Notes under the pieces: model-generated
The model's database searches: none
What the model saw: the letters and a program-made list of their open reading frames with translations, nothing else
Told to the model about the DNA's origin: nothing
Assembly (NCBI RefSeq): GCF_030295955.1
Contig: NZ_AP027363.1
Coordinates: 1,054,001 to 1,118,000, forward strand
DNA: 64,000 bases
Origin: Thalassotalea agarivorans
GTDB lineage: Bacteria > Pseudomonadota > Gammaproteobacteria > Enterobacterales > Alteromonadaceae
Reading direction: 5' to 3'
Part shown: piece after piece, positions 16,400 through 25,160 of the stretch
Layout: each line of letters opens with the position of its first letter
How positions within the stretch are numbered: the first letter of the stretch is position 1
Translations under genes and position numbers: made by a program

Positions 16400-17590
16400 A
16401 TGACAACCAATAAAGTAGAGCAGTTTTTCAAAATGGAAGCGGCCAACGGCATTATTCTGATGCTGGCGGCTATTCTAGCACTTGTGTTAGCCAACTCACC
16501 GTGGTCAGCTTGGTATGACCTTCTTCTTGATGTGCCTGTCGTGGTCGCTGTCGGTGACTTAGACATATCAAAACCTTTGTTGCTTTGGATCAACGACGGT
16601 CTTATGGCATTATTTTTCTTCTTAGTTGGCCTAGAACTTAAACGAGAATTCCTAGAAGGCGATTTGTCTAAACCAGGACAAATTACCTTACCTGCCATTG
16701 GCGCTGTAGGCGGTATGCTAATTCCTGCTCTTTGTTATGCTTATATGAACTGGGACGATCCTGCAGCGCTTAATGGCTGGGCGATTCCTACTGCGACTGA
16801 TATCGCGTTTGCGTTAGGTATTTTGTCGATTATCGGCTCGCGTGTACCCATTCAACTGAAAGTGTTTTTAACGTCGTTGGCTATTTTTGACGATTTAGGC
16901 GCGATTATTGTTATCGCGGTATTCTACACAGAGCAACTATCGTTCCTTTCATTAGCCATTGCTAGCTCAGTGCTTGTTGCCTTGGCTGTTGCCAACTTTG
17001 TGCTAGGTATTAAGCGCACCTCTGTGTATATAATCTTAGGTATGGTGCTGTGGGTGTCGGTACTTAAATCAGGTGTTCATGCAACCTTAGCGGGTGTGAT
17101 TCTAGCGATGTTTATCCCCATAAAAGGGAAAGAAGGACAGCCTTCTCCATTGCGAGAGTTAGAGCATAACCTACATTCCACTGTTACCTTTATGGTATTG
17201 CCGGTATTTGCCTTTGCGAACGCAGGTGTGCCGTTAGCGGGATTAAGCTTAGAGGATATAACCTCGCCAGTGCCGCTTGGTATTATTGCCGGTCTAGTCA
17301 TTGGTAAGCAGGTGGGTGTCTTTGGTTTTTGTTGGGTGGCTATCAAGCTTGGCTTGGCTAAAATGCCTAAGAACGTTAACTGGACGCTTCTCTATGGTGT
17401 GTCGTTATTAAGTGGTATAGGTTTCACCATGAGTTTGTTTATCGGTTCGTTGGCCTTTGAGGCAATACCTGATTCAAGTATCTATCAAGACAGATTGGGT
17501 ATTATGGTCGGCTCCTTTATTGCCGGTATAATTGGTTACTTCGTGATTAAGCACGGTGTAAAAGATTTACCCGAAAACAAGTACGATTAA
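16400..17590 (+). CDS. nhaA: Na+/H+ antiporter NhaA
   Basis: A 396-residue inner-membrane antiporter that exports Na+ (or Li+) in exchange for protons and supports pH and salt homeostasis. Conserved motifs are [31 protein letters not shown] (Asp of the ion pathway) and [19 protein letters not shown] with the DD pair of the binding site. About 12 hydrophobic segments are visible. Length is close to E. coli NhaA (388). The start [18 protein letters not shown] puts the conserved EAANG near the N-terminus as in the family. It is a single-gene unit with a clear terminator. It fits a marine organism. Confidence 0.96.
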   Translation: MTTNKVEQFFKMEAANGIILMLAAILALVLANSPWSAWYDLLLDVPVVVAVGDLDISKPLLLWINDGLMALFFFLVGLELKREFLEGDLSKPGQITLPAIGAVGGMLIPALCYAYMNWDDPAALNGWAIPTATDIAFALGILSIIGSRVPIQLKVFLTSLAIFDDLGAIIVIAVFYTEQLSFLSLAIASSVLVALAVANFVLGIKRTSVYIILGMVLWVSVLKSGVHATLAGVILAMFIPIKGKEGQPSPLRELEHNLHSTVTFMVLPVFAFANAGVPLAGLSLEDITSPVPLGIIAGLVIGKQVGVFGFCWVAIKLGLAKMPKNVNWTLLYGVSLLSGIGFTMSLFIGSLAFEAIPDSSIYQDRLGIMVGSFIAGIIGYFVIKHGVKDLPENKYD

Positions 17591-17595
17591 CACAC

Positions 17596-17624
17596 AAAAC
17601 GGCGATGCATTCATCGCCGTTTTT
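17596..17624 (+). terminator. Intrinsic terminator of nhaA
   Basis: A perfect 12-bp stem AAAACGGCGATG / CATCGCCGTTTT with a CATT loop and T run. Confidence 0.92.
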
Positions 17625-17679
17625 CGTTAAAATGCGCTCACTTAATTTGTTCAAACCAGATTATTAATCGATTTTCAGC

Positions 17680-18231
17680 ATGCAGCACAATATTAGCGAT
17701 CTCATTGCACTCTTTGCCAATACGTTTGAAACACGCTATCAAACAATTTTGGTAAAAGGTGACGATGAGCCCATTTATCTCCCAGCAGACGAGCATCACC
17801 CGATGCATCGTATCGTGTTTGCACATGGTTATTTCGCTAGCGCCCTCCATGAAATTGCGCATTGGTGTATTGCTGGACCTGCTAGGCGATTACTGGAAGA
17901 TTTTGGCTATTGGTATTGCCCTGATGGTCGCAGCGCGGTAGAGCAAAAAGCATTTGAGCAGGTTGAGGTAAAACCGCAAGCGCTTGAATGGGCATTTAGT
18001 GTAGCTTGTGGCAAGAGGTTTAACTTGTCAGCCGATAATTTATCGGGTGAAGCAACTGATGATAGCGAGTTTAGAGTAAGCGTTGAAAAACAAGTTCAGT
18101 ATTATCTGCATCATGGTTTTAGCGAACGAGCAGAGCATTTTATCGCCGCCTTGTGTCAGTTTTATGGGCAGCCATATCCGCTGCGCGAGCAGCAATTTAA
18201 TTTTCAAAAAGTGGATGTAGTGAGTGTTTAA
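17680..18231 (+). CDS. epmC: Elongation factor P hydroxylase EpmC (YfcM)
   Basis: A 183-residue oxygenase that hydroxylates the beta-lysylated lysine of EF-P in E. coli. The family signature is FASALHEIAHWCIAGPARR, with the metal-binding HExxH, and later EWAFSVACGKRFNLSADNL. The length fits EpmC. It sits in the conserved neighbourhood with yfcL, mnmC and fabB. Its stop overlaps the next gene's GTG start by 8 bases, implying coupled translation. The partner genes epmA, epmB and efp are not in this window. Confidence 0.93.
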   Translation: MQHNISDLIALFANTFETRYQTILVKGDDEPIYLPADEHHPMHRIVFAHGYFASALHEIAHWCIAGPARRLLEDFGYWYCPDGRSAVEQKAFEQVEVKPQALEWAFSVACGKRFNLSADNLSGEATDDSEFRVSVEKQVQYYLHHGFSERAEHFIAALCQFYGQPYPLREQQFNFQKVDVVSV

Positions 18232-19348
18232 GCTTGGATTAATAATCAACCCCATTGCAGGTATTGGCGGTAGTGTTGCGTTAAAAGGTAGTGACGGAGA
18301 GGGCACTGCTGAAAAAGCGTTAGCATTGGGCGCTGTGGCTAAATCTAATGATAGAGCTAAAACAGCATTATCACTGTTAGTGCCATATCAATCAGATATC
18401 GCCGTTTATACCGCTAACGGTGAGATGGGCGAGACAGCGGCGAAAAGTCTAGGATTTGATACAACAGTTTGTTATCAAACCGCCTCTTCACATACAACTG
18501 CAATAGATACCGAAAACGCGGTCAACGCCTTAATAGCGCAGGGTGTCGATGTGTTGTTATTTGCTGGCGGAGACGGTACTGCGCGAAACGTGTGTAATCA
18601 AGTAGGTGATAGCTTTCCCGTACTTGGTATTCCTGCTGGCTGTAAAATTCATTCTGGTGTCTATGCTATTACCCCAAAAGCGGCGGGACGTGTGGTTGAA
18701 ATGATGGTTAATCATCAACTGGTAACTCTTGGTGAAGCAGACGTTATGGACATTGACGAGTCACTGTTTAGAGAAGGCGTGGTAAAAGCAAAACGTTACG
18801 GCGAAATGCAAGTGCCGATGGAACTTCGCTACGTCCAGGCAACAAAGTCGGGTGGCAAAGAATCAGATGAATTAGTGTTGCAAGACATCGCCGCTGATGT
18901 GATTGAACAAATGGATGATGAAGTATTCATTATTGGCTCAGGTTCCACTACAGCTTTTGTAATGGAAGACTTGGGCATTGACAATACGCTCTTGGGTGTC
19001 GATGTGTTACGGCAACAAACCTTGGTTGCAAACGATGTAACCGAGCCAGAGCTATGGAAAATTGTTAATCAACACCCCGGTAATATTAAATTGGTGATCA
19101 CCTTGATAGGTGGTCAAGGCCACATTTTTGGACGTGGCAATCAACAGTTAAGCCCGCGTATTATTTCAGCCATTGGCAAAGACAATATTATTATTATCGC
19201 TACTAAGTCCAAGCTTAGCGCGCTCAATAATCGCCCCCTTATCGCCGACACCGGCGATGAAACACTAGATCAAACATTATCAGGCTTCATGCCAATAACG
19301 ACTGGTTATAAAGACCAAGTGTTGTATCCCGTTGCAAGCCCTCAATAA
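18224..19348 (+). CDS. ATP-NAD kinase family protein (COG3199-like)
   Basis: A 374-residue protein beginning (GTG) MFKLGLIINPIAGIGGSVALKGSDG. The nucleotide-binding motif LLFAGGDGTARNV corresponds to the GGDG of NAD kinases, followed by GIPAGCKIHSGVYAITP. It belongs to the ATP-NAD/AcoX kinase group, longer than and distinct from classical NadK (3447-4328). The substrate is not established: NAD+ or another polyol or ketone are possible. It overlaps epmC by 8 bases and is followed 12 bases later by yfcL, so it is probably cotranscribed. Confidence 0.85.
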   Translation: MFKLGLIINPIAGIGGSVALKGSDGEGTAEKALALGAVAKSNDRAKTALSLLVPYQSDIAVYTANGEMGETAAKSLGFDTTVCYQTASSHTTAIDTENAVNALIAQGVDVLLFAGGDGTARNVCNQVGDSFPVLGIPAGCKIHSGVYAITPKAAGRVVEMMVNHQLVTLGEADVMDIDESLFREGVVKAKRYGEMQVPMELRYVQATKSGGKESDELVLQDIAADVIEQMDDEVFIIGSGSTTAFVMEDLGIDNTLLGVDVLRQQTLVANDVTEPELWKIVNQHPGNIKLVITLIGGQGHIFGRGNQQLSPRIISAIGKDNIIIIATKSKLSALNNRPLIADTGDETLDQTLSGFMPITTGYKDQVLYPVASPQ

Positions 19349-19360
19349 CGAGAAGTATTC

Positions 19361-19624
19361 ATGAACTTACAAGATTTTTATCAATTTTTAGATGACGTAG
19401 TCGAGTCAAATGCCGACGCTGATGATTTATTTGCCTCAAGCTACATTCGAGGATTTGTTAGTTTACATGCGGCGGCCTTTGGCGACGAAAGTCAGCCATT
19501 GTCGCAAGCTTTGGCGAGTAAAGTGAGTGAAGAGTTAGTGAATGCCAAAAATGAATTAACGCCTCAAGACCAAGCTATTGTTGCCGCTTATTGGCAAACA
19601 TTAACGCCAAAATTTTCGGCTTAA
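19361..19624 (+). CDS. yfcL: YfcL family protein
   Basis: An 87-residue, acidic, all-helical protein of unknown function: it starts MNLQDFYQFLDDVVESNADADDLFASSYIRGFVSLH, which resembles E. coli YfcL. In E. coli yfcL lies next to epmC, mnmC and fabB, and the same set surrounds it here. It follows the ATP-NAD kinase gene by 12 bases. The name reflects family membership, not a known role. Confidence 0.82.
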   Translation: MNLQDFYQFLDDVVESNADADDLFASSYIRGFVSLHAAAFGDESQPLSQALASKVSEELVNAKNELTPQDQAIVAAYWQTLTPKFSA

Positions 19625-19742
19625 TTTATTTTTACGGCGTATGTGCTGAAACTTAGAACAGAAAATAGTTGGCTTAGAATGCATTGGTGGTTAAAGTATA
19701 GCCATCTCTCGCGCCGCAAAGGCGCTTAAGACTCGCAGTAAG

Positions 19743-20270
19743 ATGTATAGGTTGGATATAGTAGTGAACAAAGCGAAAGGCTTTACATTAATAGAACTCG
19801 TCGTTGTTATTGTAGTTGTAGGTATCTTGTCAGTAACGGCTTTGCCAAAATTTATTAATTTACAAGATGACGCTCATGCTGCCGTTGTGTCTGGCACGGG
19901 CGGGGCGTTTAAAGAAGCTATTTCATTAGCACATACAAAGTGGGTTGCAGGTGGTCATTCAGGACCAGTTGATAACTTAGATTTGTATGGAACAGGTTCT
20001 AATTTAATGGATATGAACCGATTCGGTTGGCCTGCTCAAAGCTGGTTTCCGTTTGAATCTGATCCCCAGTTAAACAATACCAATGATTGTATTTCGGTTT
20101 GGGGCGCAGTACTAGATAACAACTCGCCAACGGTTGCAACCAATGCGCAACAAGATTTTCAGGTCACTTATAGCAGCAACACCTGCACATACACTTATGT
20201 TGACCAGCCGGCATATTCAATATTCTATGACTCGGTCAATGGCGAAGTTGTGGTTGATACGGAGCTATAA
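19743..20270 (+). CDS. Type IV pilin-like protein (orphan, MSHA-pilin-like)
   Basis: A 175-residue prepilin. The leader ends in a type III cleavage site KG|FTLIE with Phe after Gly13, followed by the hydrophobic helix LVVVIVVVGILSVTALPKF. Next comes NLQDDAHAAVVSGTGGAFKEAIS, like MSHA-type pilins, and a C-terminal domain with two cysteines (NDCISVW and NTCTYTY) likely forming a disulfide. A GTG at 19764 would give a more typical six-residue leader. No assembly genes (pilB, C, D, Q or msh) are nearby, so export would depend on machinery elsewhere. It interrupts the yfcL-mnmC neighbourhood and is followed by repeat copy C. Confidence 0.8.
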   Translation: MYRLDIVVNKAKGFTLIELVVVIVVVGILSVTALPKFINLQDDAHAAVVSGTGGAFKEAISLAHTKWVAGGHSGPVDNLDLYGTGSNLMDMNRFGWPAQSWFPFESDPQLNNTNDCISVWGAVLDNNSPTVATNAQQDFQVTYSSNTCTYTYVDQPAYSIFYDSVNGEVVVDTEL

Positions 20271-20277
20271 TCGGCTC

Positions 20278-20440
20278 CTAGTCGCAAGCAACATACGTTG
20301 AGCTGCACGCTTTGTCCTTTGTTCCTCGTTGCTCATAACATGCGTAGGGCTGCGAGCTTCGAGCTGCGAGTTAAAAGAGTGCTAAATCACCTGTTCCGCG
20401 TCCCTCGTTCCCAGGAGCGTTAGCGACGACTCCCCAGAAT
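20278..20440. repeat. Dispersed intergenic repeat, copy C (heptamer run plus palindrome)
   Basis: It contains GGGCTGC GAGCTTC GAGCTGC GAG (20347-20370), sharing 18 identical bases with copy A, then an imperfect inverted repeat CCCTCGTTCCCAGGAGCG with GCGACGACTCCCC (20402-20436) that parallels the copy A palindrome. It lies between the orphan pilin gene and mnmC, with no coding frame. Confidence 0.6.
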
Positions 20441-20459
20441 AGTGCGTAGAAATTAGTTG

Positions 20460-22457
20460 TTAGCACTTATTCTTAATAATATCCCTGATCACAAAACGAT
20501 TGGGCGCAAGATTAAACAACATAGTATTATCGACAGGATAGGGAGCTGAACTAAGATCGGCAGCCAATATGTCTCCTAGTAGAGGCGCCGTACATAAGCC
20601 TCTAGCACCTAGCCCAGTTAATACATATAGGCCTTTTTTTACCGGCGCCGGGTCGTCATATTTCCAGTGTTTATCTTTGGCTAAATGAGGGTACACAGTT
20701 TTGTGTTGCTCTATATCAGGCATAGGCCCAACAATCGGCCAATGATCAGGTGTCATACAGCGAAGACGCGCTTTACTTTGAACTACATCTTTACTTGTCC
20801 ATGGATTGAGATAACCCATGGCTTGATTAAGCATGTCTAGATTGTAACTATCGTCAGAGTCTTTTTGCTGTATTGAAAAATCATCTTTATCAAAAGTAGC
20901 GCCAATACAATGCTCGTTTTGATTCGCAGGTGTTAGATAACCTTTGTGGCAAATAACCGTACTCAGTTTATCAAGCGGCGCTTTGCTGATCATAGACGAA
21001 ACTTGTCCTCTTACCGCATATACAGGCAGATGTTTTAGCTCATCAATATCACTTAACAAACCTTCAGCGCCAGTGGAAAGCACCAAGTGATTGACCAATA
21101 AGCTGCCTTTGTTGGTTTTTAATTGCCATTTAGTATGGTGTTTATCGTCTGCGAGCGGCGAAATTTGTTCAACGTTTACCTTGGTTTTGATTTTTACCTG
21201 ACCAATCGCCTGCGCCGCTTTAAGCATTGCACTCACTAATTGTGCTGGCGCAATCCAGCCGGCTTTTGGGAAATACATGCCACCGTCATTCAAAGGGATA
21301 TTGGCGCGCTCGCTGGCGGTTTTGGCATCGATTGCCTGTATTAATCGAGTTGACCAAGGCGATTTTTCTGCAAACTGCTGTTGCCGTTTACGCAAAGGCT
21401 CCTTAAAGGATAGCTCTAGTAGCCCACACCAATCATGGTCGAATTCATAGCCCTGTGCCAATAGCGTGTTATAACGACCCAATGCATGTTCAAACGCTTT
21501 TTCATAGAAAATGCTGATGTCATCTTTAACAAGATGAATGAGAGGGTATATAGCACCAATGGCATTGCTTGACGCACCTTGAGCAATACTTTCGTCTTTG
21601 CAATACAGGGTTACTTTAATGCCTGCTTTCGCTAGTGAATAGGCTGCACAAGCACTGGCGATTCCGCCACCAATAATGGCGACATGTTGCGGCTTTGTTG
21701 TTAACGGCCTTTGCATGTAACCCTTATGCTTGGGCATCTGAAACTTGCCGGCGAGCATTTCTTTTTTCTTGCCCTTTGCTACCTGTTTATAAATCCGAAA
21801 ACCAGCTGTTGTTAAGCCGCGCTTTACTATACCGGCAACAGTAAACGTTGCTACTGTGGCTTGTTCGGCGGACAAGCGATGCATTTGCTGGAAAAGCGCA
21901 GGAGACCACATGTCAGGGTTCTTTGCTGGTGCGAAACCATCTAAGTACCAGGCATTGATCTTGTTTTCATAACGACGGTCCAAGCCAGACAAGCTTTGTG
22001 CAGCATCGCCGATTAATAAAGACAAGGTCACTTTGCCATCTAGAAATTTCAGTTTACAACTGTTGCTTGTTTGCTCGGGGTATTGTGACAACAAAAGCGA
22101 TACTACAGCACTTAATTGCGGTAGTAGTAATAGAGATTGCTCAAGCGTTGCTTTGTCTAACGGGAATTTTTCTGTACTGATAAAATGCAGCGTAGGTAGC
22201 TCGGCTATGTCGTGTTCTTGAGCCAGCGACATAAAAAGTTGTAGCGTTAGCAGAAAATTTAATCCGGTGCCAAAACCGGTTTCGGCGATAGTAAAGTCAC
22301 TATCGCTTTTAAGCAGGCGCTGCCTTATATCATTGCCATTAATGAATATGTCTTCGCTCTGACTACAGCCATCTTCTGTATCAAAATATATATCATCAAA
22401 TTGGGTAGAGAATGGCGAACCATCTTGTTGAAAAATGATTGAATTAGAAGAAGTCAC
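20460..22457 (-). CDS. mnmC: Bifunctional tRNA wobble-uridine modification enzyme MnmC
   Basis: A 665-residue fusion that finishes 5-methylaminomethyl-2-thiouridine at tRNA position 34. The N-terminal methyltransferase part (about 1-245) has ETGFGTGLNFLLTLQ and WYLDGFAPAKNPDMW. The C-terminal FAD oxidase part (about 255-640) starts with the dinucleotide-binding fold VAIIGGGIASACAAYSLAKAG and ends GLYVLTGLGARGLCTAPL. Length matches E. coli MnmC (668). It is divergent from fabB, the same relation as in E. coli. Confidence 0.96.
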   Translation of the reverse strand: MTSSNSIIFQQDGSPFSTQFDDIYFDTEDGCSQSEDIFINGNDIRQRLLKSDSDFTIAETGFGTGLNFLLTLQLFMSLAQEHDIAELPTLHFISTEKFPLDKATLEQSLLLLPQLSAVVSLLLSQYPEQTSNSCKLKFLDGKVTLSLLIGDAAQSLSGLDRRYENKINAWYLDGFAPAKNPDMWSPALFQQMHRLSAEQATVATFTVAGIVKRGLTTAGFRIYKQVAKGKKKEMLAGKFQMPKHKGYMQRPLTTKPQHVAIIGGGIASACAAYSLAKAGIKVTLYCKDESIAQGASSNAIGAIYPLIHLVKDDISIFYEKAFEHALGRYNTLLAQGYEFDHDWCGLLELSFKEPLRKRQQQFAEKSPWSTRLIQAIDAKTASERANIPLNDGGMYFPKAGWIAPAQLVSAMLKAAQAIGQVKIKTKVNVEQISPLADDKHHTKWQLKTNKGSLLVNHLVLSTGAEGLLSDIDELKHLPVYAVRGQVSSMISKAPLDKLSTVICHKGYLTPANQNEHCIGATFDKDDFSIQQKDSDDSYNLDMLNQAMGYLNPWTSKDVVQSKARLRCMTPDHWPIVGPMPDIEQHKTVYPHLAKDKHWKYDDPAPVKKGLYVLTGLGARGLCTAPLLGDILAADLSSAPYPVDNTMLFNLAPNRFVIRDIIKNKC

Positions 22458-22561
22458 AATATTAATTTAAGCAATATTCGGTTAGACTGAGCCCAAATAA
22501 TAACATGAACCTCGCTTATTTAGCCAAATTTAGCCTGCTGATCATGACCTTACAGTGATTG

Positions 22562-22579
22562 AGCGTACAAGTGTTCACT
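22562..22579. promoter_or_regulatory. FabR-like operator upstream of fabB
   Basis: AGCGTACAAGTGTTCACT is a near-palindrome resembling the FabR sites in front of fabA and fabB in enterobacteria and vibrios. It overlaps the FadR-like site by three bases, as the two sites are adjacent in E. coli fabB. FabR would repress unsaturated fatty acid synthesis. Confidence 0.6.
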
Positions 22580-22591
22580 GGATAGACCAGT
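22577..22591. promoter_or_regulatory. FadR-like operator in the fabB promoter
   Basis: ACTGGATAGACCAGT matches the FadR consensus ACTGGTCNGACCAGT at all but two positions. A -10-like TAAAAT at 22609-22614 places the site near -40, where FadR activates fabA and fabB in E. coli. Confidence 0.6.
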
Positions 22592-22645
22592 AAAAGGCGC
22601 AAATCGGTTAAAATACGCGAGATTTTTGACAATGCGAGTGAAAGA

Positions 22646-23857
22646 ATGAAACGTGTCGTAATTACAGGATTAGGTGTTGTATCAAGTATTGGTAACAACG
22701 CTGATGAAGTAACGGCTGCGCTAAAAGCAGGCCGTTCAGGTATATCTCGTTCAGAAAGTTTTGAAGAAGTTGGCCTACGTAGCCAGGTTTGGGGTAAGCC
22801 AAACATCGATATTAAAGAGCATATTGACCGTAAAGCACTGCGCTTTATGGGTGAAGCAGCAGGTTATGCATACATTGCGATGCAACAGGCAATTGAAGAT
22901 GCCAAATTAACTGATGAGCAAGTATCAAACTTCCGCACTGGTATCGTTGCCGGTTCTGGTGGTGCTTCATCTGACAATACAGTTTCTTCAAGCAAAACGT
23001 TACTTGATCGTGGCGTAAAGCGTGTTGGCCCTTATGCTGTACCAAAAACAATGTCGAGCACGTGTTCAGCGTGTTTAGCAACACCATTTAAAATTAAAGG
23101 TGTGAACTACTCGATCAGTTCAGCTTGTGCAACATCTGCGCATTGTATTGGCCATGCAATGGAGCTTATTCAATTAGGTAAGCAAGATATTGTCTTCGCC
23201 GGTGGTGGTGAAGAAGTACATTGGACGATGGCTGGTATGTTTGATGCAATGGGCGCGTTGTCGACTAAATACAACGAAACGCCTGAAAAAGCATCAAGAA
23301 CTTATGATGCAGACCGCGATGGTTTTGTTATCTCTGGCGGTGGCGGTATGGTTGTCGTTGAAGAATTAGAGCATGCCTTAGCACGTGGCGCACACATCTA
23401 TGCGGAACTTGTTGGTTACGGCGCAACATCTGACGGCTTTGACATGGTTGCACCAAGTGGTGAAGGTGCTGTTCGTTGTATGCAGCAAGCAATGCATGGC
23501 GTTGACGGCGACGTAGATTACTTAAACACGCATGGTACTTCTACGCCAGTGGGTGATGTTAAAGAATTAGGCGCTATCCAAGAAGTATTCGGTGGTAAGT
23601 CTCCAGCGATTAGCGCGACTAAAGCAATGACTGGTCACGCGTTAGGTGCTGCTGGTGTGCATGAAGCAATTTATTCACTATTGATGATGGAAAACAACTT
23701 TATTGCGCCGTCAATCAATGTGGAAACCCTTGATGAAAAAGCTGAAGGTTTGGATATTGTGACACAAACACGTGAACAATCGCTTGACCTTGTTATGTCA
23801 AATAGCTTTGGTTTTGGTGGCACCAACTCAACGTTAGTATTTAAAAAATACGCGTAG
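22646..23857 (+). CDS. fabB: 3-oxoacyl-[acyl-carrier-protein] synthase I (FabB)
   Basis: A 403-residue beta-ketoacyl-ACP synthase that elongates acyl chains and is needed for unsaturated fatty acids. The active-site triad is visible: Cys161 in SSACATSAH, His296 in [11 protein letters not shown] and His331 in TGHALGAAG. Length matches E. coli FabB (406). The promoter region carries FabR- and FadR-like sites. It is a single-gene unit with a strong terminator. The partner fabA is not in this window. Confidence 0.97.
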   Translation: MKRVVITGLGVVSSIGNNADEVTAALKAGRSGISRSESFEEVGLRSQVWGKPNIDIKEHIDRKALRFMGEAAGYAYIAMQQAIEDAKLTDEQVSNFRTGIVAGSGGASSDNTVSSSKTLLDRGVKRVGPYAVPKTMSSTCSACLATPFKIKGVNYSISSACATSAHCIGHAMELIQLGKQDIVFAGGGEEVHWTMAGMFDAMGALSTKYNETPEKASRTYDADRDGFVISGGGGMVVVEELEHALARGAHIYAELVGYGATSDGFDMVAPSGEGAVRCMQQAMHGVDGDVDYLNTHGTSTPVGDVKELGAIQEVFGGKSPAISATKAMTGHALGAAGVHEAIYSLLMMENNFIAPSINVETLDEKAEGLDIVTQTREQSLDLVMSNSFGFGGTNSTLVFKKYA

Positions 23858-23885
23858 TAAACTAGCCCACCAGCAAAAAGTTTGA

Positions 23886-23920
23886 AATGCCAATCAGTTT
23901 GCTGATTGGCATTTTTTTTT
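23886..23920 (+). terminator. Intrinsic terminator of fabB
   Basis: A perfect 12-bp stem AATGCCAATCAG / CTGATTGGCATT with a TTTG loop and a run of nine or more T. Confidence 0.92.
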
Positions 23921-24011
23921 GGCTGTAGATTAAACACCATTTTTGTGATGTTTTGCCTAAGGTATGTGATATCGAGGTGGGACTTTAATCTTTTGATACA
24001 AAGATAATATG

Positions 24012-25130
24012 ATGAATATTTACTACGATGAAAACATGCCTTATGTTGCTGATTTTTTTGGCGGTATGGGTCAATTGTTTCCATTTGCGGGCAGAGAAGT
24101 AGATGCTGAGCAAATTTCAAACGCCGATGTTTTGTTGGTGCGTTCGATAACCCAGGTTAACCAGCAGTTGCTGGCGAGAAATCCGCGTATTCAATTTGTG
24201 GGTACCGCGACAATTGGCGTTGATCACATTGACCAGCCATACCTCGCATCAAAAAATATCGCCTTTAGCAGCGCACCAGGGTGTAATGCCATTTCTGTTG
24301 CAGAATATGTTATTAGTGCGTTGGTTATTTGCGGTGAAAAATATCAACGGGATATTAGTGAGCTAAGTGTTGGTATTGTAGGCGCAGGTAATACAGGCAC
24401 ACGCGTCAGTGAAAAACTAGCGGCTCTTGGTATTGAATACAAGTTATGTGACCCTCTTTTAGAGCGCTCTGGCGATGAGCGACAGTTTCACTCGCTTGAA
24501 GACGTGTTAGCTTGTGACGTGATATCACTCCATGTGCCTTTAACAAGAGAAGGCGAGCACGCCACTTATCATTTGTTGGATGCGAACAAACTGTCGCGAT
24601 TAAAACCCGAGCAATGGCTGTTTACCGCGTGCCGCGGCGAAGTCATTGATAACAACGCTTTGCTCAGTATGAAACAACAGGGCCACGGTCTTACATTAGT
24701 GTTAGATGTATGGGAAGGTGAACCCAACGTACTACAGCCGTTAATTGAGTATACGGATATAGCGACCGCACACATTGCTGGTTATAGCTTAGAAGGAAAA
24801 GCTCGTGGTACTGAAATGCTTTATCAGGCATTATGTCAGCATCTAGAAATAGACCCTACTATTACACTAGATAAGGTATTACCAGCGGCAGAAGTCAGTG
24901 AATTTGAATTAACTTCAGACGCTGACTCGATAATGCGAAATAAATTAATAAAAATGGTCTATGACGTTCGTCGTGACGATGCTATATTTCGCTCTCAGCT
25001 TAATGAGATTGGCTTTGACAATATTCGCAAAACCTACCCAGTTCGCCGAGAGTTTTCATCGCTATCAATAAAAGCGGGTGAATATAATGCATCGCAGCAA
25101 CTCATGGATTTAGGCTTTAAACTCAAGTAA
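24012..25130 (+). CDS. pdxB: Erythronate-4-phosphate dehydrogenase
   Basis: A 372-residue NAD-dependent dehydrogenase of the DXP-dependent pyridoxal phosphate pathway. It starts MNIYYDENMPYVADFF; another ATG one codon upstream (24009) is possible. The D-2-hydroxyacid dehydrogenase features are VGIVGAGNTGTRVSEKL (Rossmann), the substrate region GTATIGVDHIDQPYL, and catalytic ACRGEVIDN and HIAGYSLEGKARGTEM, the last typical for PdxB. The C-terminal dimerisation domain is present. It begins the conserved block pdxB-asd/usg-fimV-truA-accD. Confidence 0.95.
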   Translation: MNIYYDENMPYVADFFGGMGQLFPFAGREVDAEQISNADVLLVRSITQVNQQLLARNPRIQFVGTATIGVDHIDQPYLASKNIAFSSAPGCNAISVAEYVISALVICGEKYQRDISELSVGIVGAGNTGTRVSEKLAALGIEYKLCDPLLERSGDERQFHSLEDVLACDVISLHVPLTREGEHATYHLLDANKLSRLKPEQWLFTACRGEVIDNNALLSMKQQGHGLTLVLDVWEGEPNVLQPLIEYTDIATAHIAGYSLEGKARGTEMLYQALCQHLEIDPTITLDKVLPAAEVSEFELTSDADSIMRNKLIKMVYDVRRDDAIFRSQLNEIGFDNIRKTYPVRREFSSLSIKAGEYNASQQLMDLGFKLK

Positions 25131-25160
25131 ACAGAAAGAAGAAGTAAAGAGAGAAAGAAG

